31,917 bases of DNA from Acrasis kona (Eukaryota > Heterolobosea > Eutetramitea > Acrasida > Acrasidae): positions 1-31,917 of the forward strand of contig JAOPGA020001573.1 of assembly GCA_026419775.2 (NCBI GenBank), given 5' to 3'. Both the position numbers and the translations under genes were made by a program. Under the pieces are notes generated by a model that did not search any database, was not told the origin of the DNA, and saw only the letters and a list, made by a program, of their open reading frames with translations. Shown piece after piece: positions 1 to 10,914 of the stretch (the first letter of the stretch is position 1; every line of letters begins with the position of its first letter).

Positions 1-828
1 CAAAGATATAAGTGGGGAGACAACAAGTACAATTGAACGCTTTGCGATTGCTGCATTACAAGTTAAGACTAGAGCAGGAAGTTGATAACAAAGCGATTTA
101 CCCTGACCAGTCGGAAGTACAACTAAAGTGGACTCATTGCGAAGAATATTTTGAATAGATTCTAACTGTCCTTCACGGAATGACACAATATTATTGTACA
201 GGTGCTTGTTTGCAATTTTAAGAAGTAGTTTCGGACCTTCTTGTGGGTCAAGTAACTGTTTTAGTGAGTAGTCAATTACATGATGATCTGCGCTCAATTC
301 TTCTTTATCTTCATATGGTTCCTCTACTTCATCATCATCATTATGTGGTTTAGGAGCATCTTCCTCATTTAACTCAGATAGTCTCTGCATTTCTTTCATT
401 GATAAGCCACCACCTTTTGCTTTGTATCGCCTTGTCTTTGCACCTCTTCTGGATGATCTTTTCATGTTATATTTGACAAAATTTTCGCTAACAAGCCCGT
501 CTTTTCTTTTTCTTTGCGCTGGTGCTTTTTTCTCCGCCTCTTCTTCCGAAGCCTCACCATCGCTTTCCTCTTTCCTTTTTAACATTTCTTCTTCGTGTTC
601 CCTCTTTTGCTTTTCTATTATTTCGTCCATGTTCGGCACAATTTTATATAGGTGATTATCCATCCTCCTCACCTTACTTGGTCCTCCAAATCCACAAGCC
701 ACCAATGAAACATTTTCTTTTTCTTCTGGTTTAAATACCGATTCCATTCCAGAAGTTTTAATGACGATTTCTGAGGAGAATTCATCATTTATCGTGCTCT
801 CTAGCAACTTCCTCTTCCTATCATTCAT
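1..828 (-). CDS. RecQ4-type DNA helicase, N-terminal part (3' partial)
   Basis: The reading frame is open from an ATG at 828 to the window edge (276 residues) with an in-frame TGA upstream. It contains helicase motif 0 (FREGQLESI), motif I/Walker A ([15 protein letters not shown], about residue 243) and motif Ia (VVSPLISL), all RecQ-family. Upstream, around residues 117-137, a basic stretch beginning ENFVKYNMK matches in style the conserved N-terminal motif of RECQL4 (NFVRLNMK...), which points to the RecQ4 branch of replication and repair helicases. Only about 200 residues precede the helicase core, short for RecQ4, whose N terminus normally carries a long Sld2-like replication-initiation region. 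Either the start lies further upstream across an intron, or this family member is short. Acidic and Lys-rich linkers suggest a nuclear protein. The rest of the helicase lies outside the window. Family call is confident; the start is less so. Confidence 0.85.
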   Translation of the reverse strand, partial: MNDRKRKLLESTINDEFSSEIVIKTSGMESVFKPEEKENVSLVACGFGGPSKVRRMDNHLYKIVPNMDEIIEKQKREHEEEMLKRKEESDGEASEEEAEKKAPAQRKRKDGLVSENFVKYNMKRSSRRGAKTRRYKAKGGGLSMKEMQRLSELNEEDAPKPHNDDDEVEEPYEDKEELSADHHVIDYSLKQLLDPQEGPKLLLKIANKHLYNNIVSFREGQLESIQNILRNESTLVVLPTGQGKSLCYQLPALVLTCNAAIAKRSIVLVVSPLISL

Positions 829-901
829 ATCAAACAACAGGAGAACGAATAATTTTCCCTCTCAACTGCCTTACAAAATTGTTAAAAACATGATTTTATT
901 T

Positions 902-1829
902 CTACAAAGCACTTATGAGAAGTCCACCATCAAGAGGAATGACGGCTCCAGTTACCCACTGACTAGCGCGTGAGGATAGGAACACGCACATACCGCCAAC
1001 ATCTGCTGGTCCACCGCCGCGCTTTAATGGAATGTTATCCAACACATCTTGAGCTGCTCCACTTTCAAATATTTCTTTTGTCATTTTAGAGGGAAAGAAT
1101 CCACAGGCAATGCAGTTTACATTGATTTTGTGTTGAGCCAATGTGCTCGCCAAATGTCTTGTCAAATGATGCAAAGCGGCTTTGGAGCTGCTGTAAGCAT
1201 AAGTTTCAAAAATAGGAGTGCCCTCGCCATGAACGGATCCAATGTTAATAACACGTCCACCACCAGAACTCTTCTTTAATAATGGCAACAAGAACTTTGT
1301 CATGGTGAAGGCAGATTTTACATTCAAAGCCAATAGTTTGTCCCTATCAGATATTAAAGGAAAGGTGAATAAATTTCTTACCATGCTGCATCTGGATACT
1401 TCTCAATTCCAGCAGCCCAGTTGGTTCCGGCATTATTGACCTGTTTCTTAGACGTTTGGGACGTATTTATTAACTTACCAACACATCAACACTTGCTTGT
1501 TTTTGTCCGACTTCCTTACAGAATTTGATGCATCCTTCCTCGTTTCCTAAATCAGCATCTACTGCGTAAGCTCTTCCATAGCCAGGTTCTGGATTATTGT
1601 TTAAGCTATTCTCTGCCTCTTCACAGGACTTTTTACTTCTTGAATTTATGTAAACTGTACATCCGTTGCTCAAGAATGTTTTAGCGATCATTAAACCTAT
1701 TCCTCTTGTGCCACCGGTAATGACTACTGTTTTCCCTTTGACATCAAAAAGGTCATCCACCTTTAGGGAAGTTTCAACAACTCCGTTTTGCATCTTGTAA
1801 ACAGAACAATTTTGAAGAAACTCATTCAT
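902..1829 (-). CDS. Short-chain dehydrogenase/reductase (RhlG/3-oxoacyl-reductase-like)
   Basis: Three exons join in frame: 1829..1479, 1440..1382 and 1343..902, giving 283 residues. The two introns (1441-1478 and 1344-1381) are both 38 nt with GTAAG donors and CAG/TAG acceptors. All classical SDR landmarks are visible: the Rossmann glycine motif TGGTRGIG, NNAG formed exactly across the first splice, the catalytic serine in VINIGSVHG, the YSSSK catalytic Tyr/Lys, and the C-terminal PLDGG. The family makes NAD(P)H-dependent interconversions of alcohols and ketones. The segment NNAGTNWAAGIEKYPDAAWDK resembles bacterial RhlG-type 3-oxoacyl-ACP reductases, so a fatty-acyl substrate is an inference. 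An AATAAA sits just after the stop, and the next gene (RecQ4-like) starts 73 bp downstream on the same strand. Start chosen as the first ATG in the open frame. Confidence 0.92.
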
Positions 1830-2282
1830 GTTACCTTGAGTTGTGGACTTGAAATTTCATGTAGGATGCTTTTAAGACATTTAAAAAGCGGAACCATCAC
1901 AAACTACTAAATTTTGGTTAAGGCCTCAGCAGGTAACAAATTCGTACTGTGTGACTGACACATTGTCAGTTGATGCAAATGAGAACACGCTCGTGAGGGA
2001 GACAAAACATAAGAAGCACACTGTTTGCATAAGTGTCACTGCAGACATCACAAAAGAAGTATCTGAAGGAATACAGTCTTGATATTAGTAAGTGTATCAC
2101 CAATTCGTTCATCTAAAAGGAATACATACTCTTGACATGAGTATTTTATCTATGATGCATTAGGTAAATGTAAATTTATAAGAACTACCCATAATGTGTT
2201 TTGTATTAATAAACCTTAATCATGTCACAACAACGATAATCATCCTATACTTTGATATGTTCAAGAAAGGTTGAATCAAAAT
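1830..2282. other. Intergenic 5' region of the SDR gene; one possible tiny secreted peptide
   Basis: This 453-bp gap upstream of the SDR gene and downstream of the 2283-4477 gene has no recognised gene or RNA. Two weak open frames overlap on opposite strands at about 1870-2090. The minus-strand one is listed separately because it starts with an ATG and a signal-peptide-like stretch. The plus-strand one (about 60 codons, ending in TGA near 2080) has no ATG. Confidence 0.5.
1926..2048 (-). CDS. Possible small secreted peptide (40 residues)
   Basis: An ATG at 2048 opens a 40-residue frame. Its first 26 residues are hydrophobic with a small-residue end (after the start, a TVCFLCFVSLTSVFSFA core), which is the form of a signal peptide. 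The remainder is only about 14 residues (STDNVSVTQYEFVTC), so either the product is a very short peptide or the frame continues through an intron; a GT follows the EF codons and an AG lies about 34 nt further on. I recognise no family. It overlaps an open frame on the other strand, so it could be chance. Confidence 0.25.
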   Translation of the reverse strand: MSAVTLMQTVCFLCFVSLTSVFSFASTDNVSVTQYEFVTC

Positions 2283-4477
2283 TTAATTTTTATTCTCAAT
2301 TGATTTACTGTTCATAGAAAAGACGTGTTGGGACACGTGGTGAATTTTTTGTGCCATCTGATCATAAAATGGTTGTTTTTGTTGATTTAAAATGTTTAGA
2401 AAGTCCGTAATGTACCTGTTGACTTGGTGTTGTTGTACCATTAACTCCTTAATGTTCTCATCACCATCAGTCAGGCAACCCAATAACAAAATACTCGAAG
2501 CCACTAATGAGATGACCTGATGGTAGTGACGTTTAGCCTCTCCTTGTAAGTTTTTATCTTTTTGATTCATTAGAAACTTCATGTGACTTCTCAAAATCTC
2601 AACAAGTTCAAAAGGAACGTTAAACTGATGGGTAAGAATATTTTTTTCATAATCATTTTGAGATCGGGAACACATTTCCCTCATGACTTGGATTAATGTT
2701 CTTTTTATAGACGGCTCCAATTCCTCCTTTAGCATTAGCACAAAAAGATTTAACAAGCGCTCATCTTTGCATAGATAACGGACGTTTCTATTATCAAAAA
2801 CAAGATTATTAGGATTAGAGGAAGGGTTGACCAAACAATCCCAAACAAGAGTTCCATAGTAACGCAGACTGGCATGAGGACTAAAACACATGTGCTTTAA
2901 TACTTGTATAATTGAGTTTTTGTTCCTATCGGAGTGGATTTTAGCATCACTATGGGAGATTACCGCAGAGTGGAGTGACTGGTACTGACAGATTCCATAT
3001 AGCAGCTACAACTTGTGAGATTTAAGAGTGAAATGAGTCGTACTTGTATGGCTGTAAAGTTGATATGAATGTGTGGATGGAACATCATGATGCAAAGTTG
3101 TGAAAGTAAGTTTGCTTGTTTGCTTTGGACCAACTTTTGAGAAATGTTTTCGCTGTACAATAATATTAAAAACAATACGTTCAAATCTAAAAGTTGTTAG
3201 TGAGACGTTAACATCGACTTACATTGAATTTTAATTGAGTCCTGGTCCGAAAAGAGAGCGAGTTGAACGATCTCATTGATGAGTGTTGAATTTTTTAGTA
3301 CCTGCGCCAAGAACTGTGAATCCCTTACGCAGCTGGTGAAAATTGTTTTTCCCAGTACAATCAGAACTTGTTCATCCTGACACAATATTAACTTTTCAAA
3401 TACACTTGTAACCTAAAATGATTTAACCTTTGATTAATAAAGTAAACATACCTTAATGATTGATTCGTCTTGTAATAAAAAACCAACAGTGTGGTCATCA
3501 CAAGTGGCGAAGAGTTGTCCAAAACAAACCAAAGCTAATTTGACAAGTGATGAGTGCTCACATGAGAAAATGATTTTAGAATGTGTTATAAAACGTTCAA
3601 ACGATTCCATTCCAATGTGACTGTTTAGTGATGTACTTGTTTTGAGCTCATTTCTATCGTAAAGCTGTGTTTTGGGGGTGGATACGTTAGGTAAGAGCTG
3701 GTTCTTGACTGGTGTGAATCGTATTTGATCGTAGAGGTCACTCTTGTTCTCTAGCAGGAACAAATGTTTGCGATCTACATGTTGTGCCTTTTTTGTTGAC
3801 TTGTCCTTTGTTTGTATTACATTGTTTATTAATATATAATGTGTGTAAACATGACAAACGATCGCATAAGAAAGCCATACAATTTCAATAGGTTGTGAAA
3901 AGCGAGCCGGCTTATACGCTCTCATGGATGAGATGGAAGATTCTACTGTCCGCTCTAACTCTAAATGTTGATAAAAATCATCAAGATGGAAAATCCGAAG
4001 TAACCAAGTGTTGATGTTGTGCTCATGCTGCACATTTTGTAAAGACAAGAGGCAATGTAGAATTAACCACAGGCACGACTGTGTTTCTCTTTTTGTTGGT
4101 TTTGCCTTCTCGGTCAAAACGCGTTGGGTATAATTAAGTAACATGTACTCGTATACAGCTCTTTTACAGTTTTCTGTTTGTGATAATGCTTGTACGAGTT
4201 GCTCAAACTTTTCAAAATTCATCTTGATTTCACTTTGTGGCGTCGACCCTGGAATATACGAAAAGGGGAAAACTGAAAGTATTAATTGATCTATCGAATT
4301 TACATCCTCATTCTTATATAACCAAGGCTTAAAGTAATCCCATAGTTGCTGAGATAGATAAACAAACAAAAATCCACTCGATATATAAATCAATGAATGA
4401 TATGGGAAACCATGTTCAGTATTTAATTCGTCCACTTCTTGATCGTTGTCAACAGGTACACTTTCATCTTGTTCCAT
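2283..4477 (-). CDS. Unknown helical, possibly ARM/HEAT-like protein with N-terminal TM segment
   Basis: Four exons join to 693 residues: 4477..3452, 3412..3223, 3186..3044 and 3005..2283. Introns are 39, 36 and 38 nt with GT-AG ends, and every splice keeps the frame open. The N terminus is acidic (residues 1-20). A hydrophobic segment at about 24-45 (YHSLIYISSGFLFVYLSQQL) could anchor it in a membrane. The rest is Leu-rich, predicted helical, with a repetitive feel (for example ASSILLLGCLTDGDENIKEL near the C terminus), reminiscent of armadillo/HEAT solenoids, but I see no diagnostic motif and claim no function. Its ATG is only 42 bp downstream of the PA200 stop codon on the same strand. The stop codon lies within an A/T-rich AATAAA-like context. 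Confidence 0.75.
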
Positions 4478-4519
4478 TAGATTATTATTACAAAAACAAC
4501 TTTTAAAAAATAAATTTAT
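4478..4519 (-). promoter_or_regulatory. 42-bp same-strand spacer between the PA200 stop and the next ATG
   Basis: This spacer is almost pure A/T and includes an ATAAAT/AATAAA-like run just after the PA200 stop codon at 4520. It must hold both the 3' end signals of the PA200 gene and the start of the following gene, unless the two share a transcript or the downstream promoter lies inside PA200. Confidence 0.4.
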
Positions 4520-7500
4520 TTACGCATAATAAACAGGAGACACCAACAATTGAGTCACCACATACAACTGATCCTCCTCAAATTTGCTCTTGTGTATGTG
4601 CCAAGTATCTCTATGAGTTCTCCAAAAGTTACTAAATGTTTTCCTTACCGTATCATTAATCACTTGCGCGCTCACAGCCACTTCATCCTTATTTTCGATC
4701 TTTACCGTCTTGTAGTGTTGGAAATCAGCCAACCGTACCATCAATCTTGGTAAAAAGCTAGGAACATCATAAGGATAAGCCCTAATCAAGGCACTCAATC
4801 CCAGCACTGCGTAATGAGCATCGAATTTGGGAGGCAAGCTCATCGAAGGCGGCAACTGAACGCTGCTGTTGGCCTTCTTCTTCTTTTTAGCTGGATTGAT
4901 GCTAGCTGACTCAAAGTGCTCCACCAGCTGTTGTACCTTTTCGTCGTTGGCAATCTTGATGAATCCAGCTAATGTACTGCAAGCTTGTTCTCTGACCTCC
5001 ACGCTCTTATCCTTCAACAAGGTCATGAGCTGCACATAAAACAAATCCTCCTCTTGTTTATTCAACAAGTAGAATTGATGTCTGAAAGCAAAGCTTTGTA
5101 CAAAGACCAACGACATGAGTCGAACGCGCCAGTTCATGGCGTTCGATTGATTGAGCGTGTCTTTGGCCATTGCTGACTCTACTTGCATGGCGAGGGACAT
5201 GATTTGATGTACGCTCTTTTTGGAGAATAAACTGGTGCTAATGGTCACAAAAGCACGTGCACAAGCGCTCTGTAATTCCGAATCATTACCAACTGCATAA
5301 ACGCTGCTCAACATGGGCACCATCATGTCGATATAAGGAGCAATGCTCATGCTGCTGCTATTACCTCCAATCACGTGCTGTAACCACGTCACCAGCGTCC
5401 TACTAAAACTAACCAGGGCAGAATTTGCACCGCTCGAATCGGCGTTCAAATCTGCATTCGAAATTTGTGATTGTTTCAATTCGACCAATTGATCATTGAT
5501 CGATCGAATGATTTGATTCAAATGAGATTGTGGAACGCTGGATTCATCTTGTCTCATGATCAAATGCTGAGTGGTCGCATCTCTAGCGGGCACCCAACCA
5601 AATCTAAACGGCAACATCATGCAGTTGGCAATTCCATCTCTTACTTGTTGATAAGGCTGTGACATTTGACGAATTAGAATATCATTCACCAAATGATTTT
5701 GAGTGATTAAATCCCTCCAACTAATTTCGTTGAATGCAGGCAACAAGTAACTCAAGCTCTTGACTTGACTTGCGGTGGTTCCTCCGTTTAGATTCAAATT
5801 TCTAATCAACAAATCGCGAATGCGATGGATGCGCCTCACATCAAAATCATAAATCATAAATCTCAATCCTGCTTGTAAATCAGGAATGCACAATAAACTA
5901 CATTCCCTCAGTAATTTATCCAATAATGGCATCATGTAATCGAATGCCGATTCTCGATCTTCGAATGCCCAATGTTTACTTCCACGAACGAATCCACCGA
6001 TAAACTCTGAAGCGAGCGCAATGTTGCTTCTCTCCTCTGGTTTTTGAGATCCAGCATGCGAAATTATTTTTTCCAAATGACATTTCGTAACGTTCAAAAG
6101 ATCAGGTCCATAGATTTGAAACATGCCCTTGAACAAATGAGCGGTTGTTTCTTCGAAGCTGTATCGATTGGGTCTTGGTTGCATGCTCAACAATTCGAAC
6201 AATTTATTCAACCACTGAGCATCCTGCAACACGATGCTGCTGGTGCCAATCTTCATCTCTTGGACGTGATTCGAAAACGTAACTGATTTCGAATAATCAT
6301 ATACTTGACATGATTTTGGTTTTGCATTCCAACCAAACCAATTCTTGTCGTGAATTTCCAATCGTTCCCATTCTGATTTTGATTTTGGAATGGAATCGCC
6401 GTGACTTGATTTTGATAATTGCATAAAATCAAATGGAAAATCGTCTTGGTAATGAACGATTCTCTTGGGTTGGTTGGGTTTGTATTGCGATAGGATCAAA
6501 TTGACGGCCTTGATGGCACCGACTCGAATGCTAATAATGTCGGAGGTGATGGCCTTGAGGAATATTTTAATGCCTTCGATTGGGAAATAAACAACGTGAT
6601 CGGAACGAATGGTCAGCACCAGGACGGTATAAACCATCAATTGGTACCTCCAATGTAAATCTGGATTCTTGATTAGATTTAACAATCCATTCACCATGTT
6701 GCGATAATGTGTTTCGTCGCTCTTTGATTCAATCTTTAATTCCTTGAAATGAACGCTTGCGGATACGAATAAATTATTGAGTCTTGTTTGAATGGTTGGT
6801 TTGTCGATGTGATGAGTCTTGTTGATCGCCAACATGAATTCGCTCAACATTTGCCAATCGGACATGATCCTCTTCAAGATGCTTGATTTGTGTAAAATGT
6901 AAATCGCTCCATTGATTTGTTCGTTGGTGGAATTCAAATCTTGTAACGTGCGAATGGCTGGTCGAATGAATTTGGGAAGTAATCTACCATGGAACAATTT
7001 GAGCACGTTGGCAAATACGTTCTGAGCTTTCAATCTCACTTTTGAAAATTCACAAATGCTCAAATCATACAGATCGCTAATCATTTCGGAATGTAAATCA
7101 GCGAACGGAATCACTCTCATGTAAATTCTCGATACGAATTCGCAATGTGCCTTCTGAATCATGACTTGTCTGGCGTAACATTGTTTCTTGTTGTAGCTCT
7201 TGTGCATATTTCTCTTGAAGATTGCGAATTGCTTTTGCTTGTCCAACATTTTTTGGAACGATTCCGATCGATAACAAATCAATGCGTGATAGGTTTTAAT
7301 GATTAGATTCAACAATTTGGTATCGCTTCCGTTCTTGTTCACCACGCCGCACGTTCGGTGCAATAACGATCCCAAATCAAATCGATTCATTTCAAATCTC
7401 GATGAATCTTGAACCAACACATCGCCACAATTAAATTCGTTCCTGACGTGTCTCTTTGTAAATTCTTGATTGGCGATCGATTTTTCTAATTCTGGTAACA

Positions 7501-10046
7501 TTAAAGAAGCTCCCCTCAATAACGATCTGATTCGAACCAGCGACCACGTGAATTGACTTTTTGTGATTGACGATGGATTGGCAACGTATTGATTCAATAA
7601 ATCAACCGGTCGAATCACAAATTGATTATAAATGTCGACGGCGCTATTCATTTCGGAATCGGAAGGAACGTGCCATCGTGCATCTACTTGGTCGATGGTC
7701 GTGAATCGACCCCATGTGTTCCAATGTTCGTTTCGGAATGATTTTGAATTCCAAACGCTCGGAGAAACGCTTCTGTATTCTGATGGATAAACCAACGTCA
7801 AGCTCTGTAATACATTCTTTAGTAACTTTCCGCTAGTCTTGCTGGTGCTGTCCGATTCCGATCGTGAAATCAAATTCAAAATGGTGAGCAGTGGTTTCGA
7901 GTGCTTGTGAACGTGTTGATTTCTTTGAATGGTTTTGCCCAATATACGCAGGTAGTAATTGGTTTCGTTATCGGTCAAGTGATTCAAAGTCGATTCTTGA
8001 TTCGAATGATCCTTGATTAATTTCTTGTAGAATAATTGAATGAATGGATCTAACGGATCGTAATTTGGATTCGTCGCATCTGATTCGACCATTGCTGCCG
8101 ATCTACACAACATGCCGATTTGTTTGGTTGCATTGGGTAAGAATTCGCTCGATACGAACTGAATCACTTTTTTGGATAATAACGCGTGTAGGGGCAGATC
8201 GACTTGTTGGAATAATACTTTGGTGGCATTGGTCAGCGCGAACGACGGAACGATATCCATGCTCATGATCGCCTTGCCCTTCTTTTTTTTGTTCTCGCTC
8301 GGTGGTGCCAGGTGATGTAGAATTTGAAATGCTCTGGATAAGAATTGTATGCTCCATTCTTCAAAGTATTGCACCGCAACGGGCGCACCTTCACCGGAGT
8401 TGGTGAGCAGCGGCATGATTGAAAGTAGCGACGTGTAGAATTTTGATGTCGTTAATGTTTTTAAGTGATCGTTGGTGTCGATCCCTGGCAGTGCCAATTG
8501 CATCAGATCGGCAACGTAATCGGATCCATTCAGCGATTGATCCTTCTTGTTTAGCACGGGACTGATGACCACGGATAGTAATTCCATGGCGGCGCTGGTT
8601 TGATGTGTTTCTGTTAATGTTTGTAATGCGTGAGAGATTGATTCCATGAGCGTGGGGAAGACTTGTTCCGGCAGCACGTAACTCAAGTGTTTGATGCTTT
8701 GAATGGCACATAGCGATAATCGATGTGATTTGCTGAACATGGCCATCTTTGCGATGGGATACAACAAACCAACCATGCAACGATTGGTCTCGTCGTTGAG
8801 GTGGAATGGTTTGTTGGTGTTGCTTTCTTGTTCTTGAAGTAATCTTCTGGCATATCTCTTGCTCAAATCATACAAGAAGGATCCCAAGCAATCGCTCCAC
8901 TCTCCTCCATTGGACGGATGATAAAATTGTTCGATGGACTTGAATAGTTTCGAAAGTAGAATGAACGGTTGGTCGTTGATCGGACTGATTAATGAGATGC
9001 ACAATTGAGCTGATTGTTCCATGAGCTGTGTCTTGAAAGTATTGGGTTCTCCGAATAACGTAGAGTTCATTCCTGGCACTCTATTGTAACTGGACGGTGG
9101 TGGTGTGTTTCCTATGGGTAGATCCAGAGATCTTAGTATTCTCGTAAAGATCAATTGTAGGTATGGGTCCCAATTGATGTTGCCCATGCGATCTTGTGAA
9201 AGTCGACGCAGTAGAGAGATCAAGTTGAGGTCCCAGAAGGGATTGTTGGATGACCACTGCCAGATGCTTAGTACTTCTCCAAGCCAGTAGGGTTCTCCTT
9301 CGGATGGATTGGATGCGGGTGGTTTGGTTGGAATGAGTAGACACAGGATGCTTTGGACGGATCCACAAATAAAGTCATGTGGACATAGCATGGGTCTTAA
9401 CTCGCTTAAAATCTCTTCGGTGGCAGTTTCTGCTGGGAAGTACTTGCGTAGTTTGTATATTATATTTAAAAATGCTTTACGGTGCTGTCTGGAAGGTTTT
9501 ACGGAAAATTAAAGCGATTTGTACTTACTCTATTGGCATGTATAGTAATGTTCTATTCTTGCGGAAGTAGTGCCTCTTGATCAAATCATAGATTGGCCTC
9601 CAGTCCACTTGAATGTTTAGATCGAGCTTATCCCTGAAAAGTCAATAATTTGTTAAAGATGGGACGTACTTCAGGACTTTATTTAGTACGTTCGCGATGC
9701 GAGCTTGATGGTCGATGCTGGTATCTTTGTTTGTGAGCATGGGCACAAGCAGATTGCAGATTCTCTCTCTTTCCTCGATCGTTAGTGGGTAATGTACCGT
9801 CGATATATAACTAGAGAATTAGATGAGTTGAAATAGTCGCACTAACCGTTGGAACGACCTTATAGTTGAAAGTAGGATGTTCCACTCCTTCTTTTCCTGA
9901 GCCGCGACTTTTTCGAAGCCTTCAAAGATTTGCTTCTTCCATTGCTCCGACTCTTCCACAAGCCCGCTGCGTATAAATTCTGGTAAAATCTCGTTATACT
10001 TGAACCTGTTCGGCACAGTATCTTCGCCAGTGTCCATCTGATCCAT
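4520..10046 (-). CDS. Proteasome activator PA200/Blm10 (PSME4 family)
   Basis: Four exons, 10046..9847, 9810..9670, 9633..9529 and 9488..4520, join in frame to 1804 residues, close to the ~1840 of human PA200. The introns are 36, 36 and 40 nt, all phase 2. PA200/Blm10 is a HEAT-solenoid cap that binds the end of the 20S proteasome and opens its gate. Diagnostic features: the extreme C terminus is SPVYYA, the HbYX-type tail (Tyr-Tyr-Ala) that inserts into pockets between alpha subunits. The segment before it (VRKTFSNFWRTHRDTWHIHK) matches the conserved C-terminal domain of the family. N-terminal exons encode family-like stretches such as DWRPIYDLIKRHYF and ELRPMLCPHDF. A run of lysines near residue 1690 is a possible nuclear-localisation signal. 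No break or missing part is visible. It is divergent from the 20S alpha-2 gene at 10915. Confidence 0.95.
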
Positions 10047-10473
10047 GGTTTATTTGTAATTTGTTGTTTTGTAACGCGAGGTTGTCGAGCTACAAATAGA
10101 TCACAGTTCCGGCGGAGGATGGACTTTGTATTAGAAGTCCTTTTATCATGGCAAAAATGAATCGGAAATCGATCTAATAATATTAATCAGAGTGCCATCA
10201 AAACAATTTGTTGATATGACGTGATTGCTTGAGCTATTGTTCGCATGCAAATCACCAATCAGGTGTCATTAAAATAAAAAATTAAGAATTGTGCCAACGT
10301 GCGGTGGCCTCGGCCAACATCGTAACTCCTCAATCGGAGACATCTTTGAACGGATAACGAAATGATTTAAGCCTGATTAGTATTTTCCGCAAGTTGAGTA
10401 ACAACACCAACAAATTTTTTGGGATACAAGATGTAAGCGGAACCTATATTACACACACTCACACCATCAGAAA
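10047..10473. other. Intergenic region between PA200 and the small coiled-coil ORF
   Basis: This is a 427-bp gap upstream of PA200. At 10433-10470 there is a sequence with exact intron form (GTAAGC donor, CAG acceptor, 38 nt) on the plus strand, which may be a 5'-UTR or coding intron of the next small gene. The frame on its upstream side reads FRKLSNNTNKFFGIQDK without an ATG back to a TGA. I see no tRNA or other RNA gene. Confidence 0.5.
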
Positions 10474-10641
10474 ATGAATAGAGATTTAGTTGAGGACCAA
10501 AACCGCATGATACACATGGAACAGTTGGCAAGACAAAAAAAGGAACAAGAAAAAAGAGAGCAAGAGGAGAGGGAACGCCTTGTAAGAAACGAAGAACAAA
10601 AGAGACAGGAACAAAAGAAACACCAAGACTCACAATACTAG
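10474..10641 (+). CDS. Possible small charged coiled-coil protein (55 residues)
   Basis: An ATG at 10474 opens 55 codons ending in TAG. The product is almost entirely Glu/Gln/Lys/Arg (for example QKKEQEKREQEERERL), a single charged alpha helix or coiled coil. A 38-nt intron-like sequence (10433-10470) ends three bases before the ATG, and the frame continues open upstream of it (FRKLSNNTNKFFGIQDK, basic and aromatic). The true protein may therefore be longer, with a basic, possibly organelle-targeting N terminus from an exon I could not fix. It lies between the PA200 and proteasome alpha-2 genes. No family recognised; low-complexity charged frames can arise by chance. Confidence 0.45.
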   Translation: MNRDLVEDQNRMIHMEQLARQKKEQEKREQEERERLVRNEEQKRQEQKKHQDSQY

Positions 10642-10914
10642 AGCGTGATGTAATAACGACCAACGTGAACATTTCATCAGTCTATTCATTTAGATTGAAG
10701 ATAAATTTTTCTTTATTTATAAATATGCATTCGCAACTATGTCCAATCCATTCTTTAAATATTGAACACTAATCAGTCCTTGTCAAGGTCGTACGTAAGA
10801 AGGGAACGGTGCTTACATCTTCCGGAAACACATTAAAAATAGAAGCTAAGGTTGACCATCAATAAGATCGGAATCCAGCAAGGTCAAACAAAATTAAAGA
10901 ACAAGAAACAACAA

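Noticed and set aside
8391..8780. Minus-strand 129-residue His/Arg-rich frame inside PA200
   Set aside because: Out-of-frame shadow of the large PA200 exon, whose own frame runs unbroken for over 1600 codons.
10367..10672. Minus-strand 101-residue hydrophobic frame
   Set aside because: It is antisense to the charged coiled-coil frame, has no family features and no ATG context better than the plus-strand frame. Glu/Lys-rich codons read in reverse give Phe/Leu/Ser.
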